From NCBI GenBank assembly GCA_003990745.1, contig RBNI01007286.1, positions 1-10,472 of the forward strand: a stretch of 10,472 bases of DNA, written 5' to 3'. A program made the position numbers and the translations under genes. This stretch comes from Jimgerdemannia flammicorona (taxonomy: Eukaryota; Mucoromycota; Endogonomycetes; Endogonales; Endogonaceae). Each line of letters opens with the position of its first letter. Within the stretch, counting starts at the first letter, position 1. This document shows positions 8,419-10,472 of this stretch, one piece after another. The notes below the pieces were generated by a model that searched no databases, had not been told where the DNA came from, and worked only from the letters and a program-made list of their open reading frames with translations.

Positions 8419-9216
8419 ATGAGCCGTCTAAACTCAACCCTCGCACCTTCGCACTCCCTCCACCCCCACATCATCACCCATCTTTATCTCCACAAGGACA
8501 ACCCGCTCCTGACCCCCCCCTCCCCCGCCTGCATCCTGGATATCGTCTACATCCTCCCCTCCGCTATCTTTCCGGATCAGTACCAGCTTCACGACCTGCG
8601 TGCCACCCTCGGCGACAACGTTCTTGTCTACGGCGAGCTTGATCTTGAGAAACCTCTGGAATCCGTCAACTCCAACGGCTCTGTCGTCCTTGTCCGCTAT
8701 GCCTCAACCAACGTCCGCCCAGACGAAGACATCGTCGTCGACCTCCCACTCCACCTCCGATACCAGTCCCCCGCCAAGGCCTCGGATACGGACCCTGACC
8801 GGACCCACAATATTATCGAGATCCCGCGTCCTATCGCCGGCTGGACATGTCCTATGAACATGGGCCATGGGCACGGGCACGGACCCGATGACCACGACCA
8901 CAACCACGACCACTCAGCTGAGGATGTCCGAATAGCCCTCGCGTCGCTGCGCCGCCTTCCGCCGCCCTATATACAGCACCCTCTGCCAAAATCACGCACC
9001 GCGGTGACATTCTTGCCGATCCTGTATGTGGAGGAGGCAACGGAGCCAATGTGCGCGTATGTGCCCATCGGCAGGGCGCAGGACGTGGGAATTGTGGCGG
9101 TGGGAACATACGTGGCTGTTGTGCTGGGAAGCGTATGGATCGCATGGGCAGTGTGGGAGACGGTCGTAAGGAGGTGGAGATGGGAGGCGAAAGGGAAGAT
9201 GAAGAAGTCAGAGTAG
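8419..9216 (+). CDS. PBN1: GPI mannosyltransferase I stabilising subunit (PIG-X/PBN1 family)
   Basis: This is an intronless frame of 265 residues. The PIG-X core spans about 40-145: PSAIFPDQYQLHDL (47-60), VYGELDLEKP (70-79), LPLHLRYQSP (109-118) and IPRPIAGWTCP (135-145). One hydrophobic segment near 223-245 followed by RRWRW suggests a C-terminal membrane anchor with a basic cytosolic tail, so the core would be in the ER lumen. Mammalian PIG-X and yeast Pbn1 hold and stabilise the catalytic PIG-M/Gpi14 that adds the first mannose to GPI precursors. A stretch of seven His in 16 residues (150-165) interrupts the domain and is odd. No clear signal peptide follows ATG 8419. The frame stays open upstream across the antisense strand of MTG1, so an upstream or non-AUG start cannot be excluded. 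Confidence 0.87.
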   Translation: MSRLNSTLAPSHSLHPHIITHLYLHKDNPLLTPPSPACILDIVYILPSAIFPDQYQLHDLRATLGDNVLVYGELDLEKPLESVNSNGSVVLVRYASTNVRPDEDIVVDLPLHLRYQSPAKASDTDPDRTHNIIEIPRPIAGWTCPMNMGHGHGHGPDDHDHNHDHSAEDVRIALASLRRLPPPYIQHPLPKSRTAVTFLPILYVEEATEPMCAYVPIGRAQDVGIVAVGTYVAVVLGSVWIAWAVWETVVRRWRWEAKGKMKKSE

Positions 9217-9469
9217 TAGGAAAGATGAGGTGGAGGGGTGTCGGTGGAAGAGATACCTTGTGTGCTTCTCGAATCTCGGGAAGCGTTGCTTTGTAGAATA
9301 CTATTTTCACTTCCATGTATATACATGACGATATAAGCTGGGTTTTATTGGCGGATATGAAAAGGTTGACATTGACTTTATGGAAGCGAGGATTGGGAGT
9401 GACTGTCAAAGGTTCTTATAGTGGTGACGTCCTTCCAAGCCACCCAAGGCGTCCTCACCCTTCTCCTAA
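9217..9469 (+). other. Intergenic: PIG-X 3' UTR and AOS1 promoter
   Basis: This spacer lies between two tandem plus-strand genes. It contains the 14-bp palindrome at 9314-9327 and no other feature I can support. Confidence 0.5.
9314..9327. promoter_or_regulatory. Palindrome CATGTATATACATG with Pumilio-type core
   Basis: This is a perfect 14-bp palindrome about 98 nt after the PIG-X stop. It contains TGTATATA (9316-9323), a match to UGUANAUA, and because it is palindromic the same octamer occurs on the other strand. It could be a Puf-protein site in the PIG-X 3' UTR or part of the AOS1 upstream region. Function is not shown. Confidence 0.35.
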
Positions 9470-10472
9470 ATGGGTCCAACCACCCGTTCAAAGGCCCGCG
9501 CAGGTCGCCACCACAAAAAGACCACCCCACCACCCCCTCTTCGCAAAAGGATAAGAAAACCCCGTAACATGCCTGAATCACAAGCTCAGATTACTGAAGG
9601 TAAACTTCTTGTCTCGTCCTGCCCTTCTGCAATATATCACATCCACATCACCCACTTACACCACCATCTCCCTCGCTCGCTCGCAGACGAGGCCGCCCTC
9701 TACGACCGCCAGATTCGCCTCTGGGGCCTGGAGGCTCAACAGCGGTAAGCCTTTCACACACAGACCAAAAATCAAAAGTAGACCTCCTAGCCATCCGCCA
9801 ACCCGCACTCCGCTAAACGACGAATTACGCAGGATGCGCAACTCCAACATCCTTGTCGCTGGCATGCGTGCTCTGAGCAATGAGGTCTGCAAGAACCTCG
9901 TATTGGCAGGCGTCGGTGCCGTCACCATTCTTGACCACGCCATCGTCTCACAGGAGGATCTCGGCGCACAATTCTTTTTGGCAGCGGTAGACGTGGGCAA
10001 AAACGTGAGCGCTTGGCGTGGTCCTTTCACTTGGGATTGAGAAAGCAGGGAAATTGATAGAAGTGGATCAGGGGACGTATGTAGAGCACCATCAATTCCG
10101 ATTCTGATTCCTACATTTCACAGAGAGCCAAAGCCGCCGCTGAGCGCGTCCGCCTCCTGAACCCGCGTGTAACCGTCACGGCAGACACCGGTCACATCAC
10201 CTCCAAGCCCGACGACTTCTTCGCCCAGTTCGATGTCGTGTGTCTGACGGATTCCGACTTGAGGTCGCTGGTAGGTCGTCCGTTACTTCTGCTTTGTACC
10301 ACTTTTCCCGTTTATCTATACACGCCCTCACTCCCACCTTCCCAGCTGCGCGTCGACGTTCTCTGCCGCGCGAACGAGAAGGCCTTCTATGCCGCGGGGA
10401 CGATGGGCAGCCTGGGTTATATCTTTTGCGACGTCGGGCGCCACACCTACATTGAGTAAGCCTTTTTTTTTT
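9470..10472 (+). CDS. AOS1: SUMO-activating enzyme small subunit AOS1/SAE1 (5' part)
   Basis: Inferred exons are 9470-9599, 9687-9744, 9833-10004, 10124-10270 and 10346-10455; the gene continues off the right edge. About 205 residues are encoded here. Family hallmarks are YDRQIRLWGLEAQQR (49-63), the degenerate nucleotide loop VAGMRALSNEV (71-81), KNLVLAGVG (83-91), ILDH (95-98), DLGAQFFL (105-112), VGKNRA (117-122), LNPRV (132-136), FDVVCLTD (156-163) and CRANEKAFYAAGTMGSLGY. AOS1 pairs with UBA2 to adenylate SUMO; the catalytic Cys lies in UBA2, so its absence here is expected. Residues 1-33 from ATG 9470 are basic and NLS-like (LRKRIRK). ATG 9569 (MPESQ) has a better -3 A and would give the usual family start. 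GAG-TAA at 10454 is read as a GTAAGC donor, not a stop, because the family continues past this point. Confidence 0.88.

Noticed and set aside
10454..10459. GAG-TAA as the end of AOS1
   Set aside because: The protein would stop mid adenylation domain, whereas family members continue, and GA|GTAAGCC is a good donor followed by a T tract.
1..10472. Search for transposons, CRISPR arrays, secondary-metabolite or defence-like clusters
   Set aside because: I found no transposase, integrase, terminal repeats, spaced direct repeats or clustered biosynthetic genes; the genes are unrelated housekeeping functions.

Overview
The window looks like nuclear DNA of a fungus. The reasons are short GT-AG introns (about 54-264 nt), one clear TACTAAAC branch point, pyrimidine-rich leaders, compact gene spacing, and a set of eukaryotic housekeeping genes. 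Intron density (18 introns in three genes) and frequent homopolymer T/A tracts would suit an early-diverging (for example chytrid-like) fungus. That placement is a guess; the sequence does not fix the lineage.

Layout, left to right. (1) 28-2843, plus strand: an 8-exon gene whose spliced frame closes exactly to 639 residues. It has an arginine/serine/aspartate-rich N-terminus followed by a CCR4/Angel/Ngl-type endonuclease-exonuclease-phosphatase domain with all expected catalytic motifs. (2) 2844-3781: a convergent intergenic stretch with a T34 tract, a 12-bp palindrome around CACGTG and a small palindrome cluster. (3) 3782-6010, minus strand: a 7-exon gene for a 465-residue fungal protein that I do not recognise by name; its C-terminal half looks like a calponin-homology (CH) fold. 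(4) 6011-7095: leader/promoter of gene 3 and the 3' region of gene 5. (5) 7096-8277, minus strand: intronless MTG1-type circularly permuted mitochondrial GTPase. (6) 8419-9216, plus strand: intronless PIG-X/PBN1-type subunit of GPI mannosyltransferase I, divergent from MTG1 across about 141 bp that contains CACGTG. (7) 9470 to beyond the right edge, plus strand: the 5' part of AOS1/SAE1, the small subunit of the SUMO-activating enzyme.

The genes do not form a pathway. They cover RNA 3'-end/phosphate processing, probably cytoskeleton (inferred), mitochondrial ribosome assembly, ER GPI-anchor synthesis and SUMO activation. I see no mobile element, CRISPR array, rRNA or tRNA, and no obvious new multi-gene system. 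The points most worth a second look are the RS-like fusion on the Angel domain, the tandem in-frame 5' splice sites in that gene, the uncharacterised CH-like protein, a His-rich insert in the PIG-X protein, and Pumilio-type motifs downstream of MTG1 and PIG-X. All exon boundaries were inferred by eye from splice signals plus frame continuity; there is no transcript evidence.
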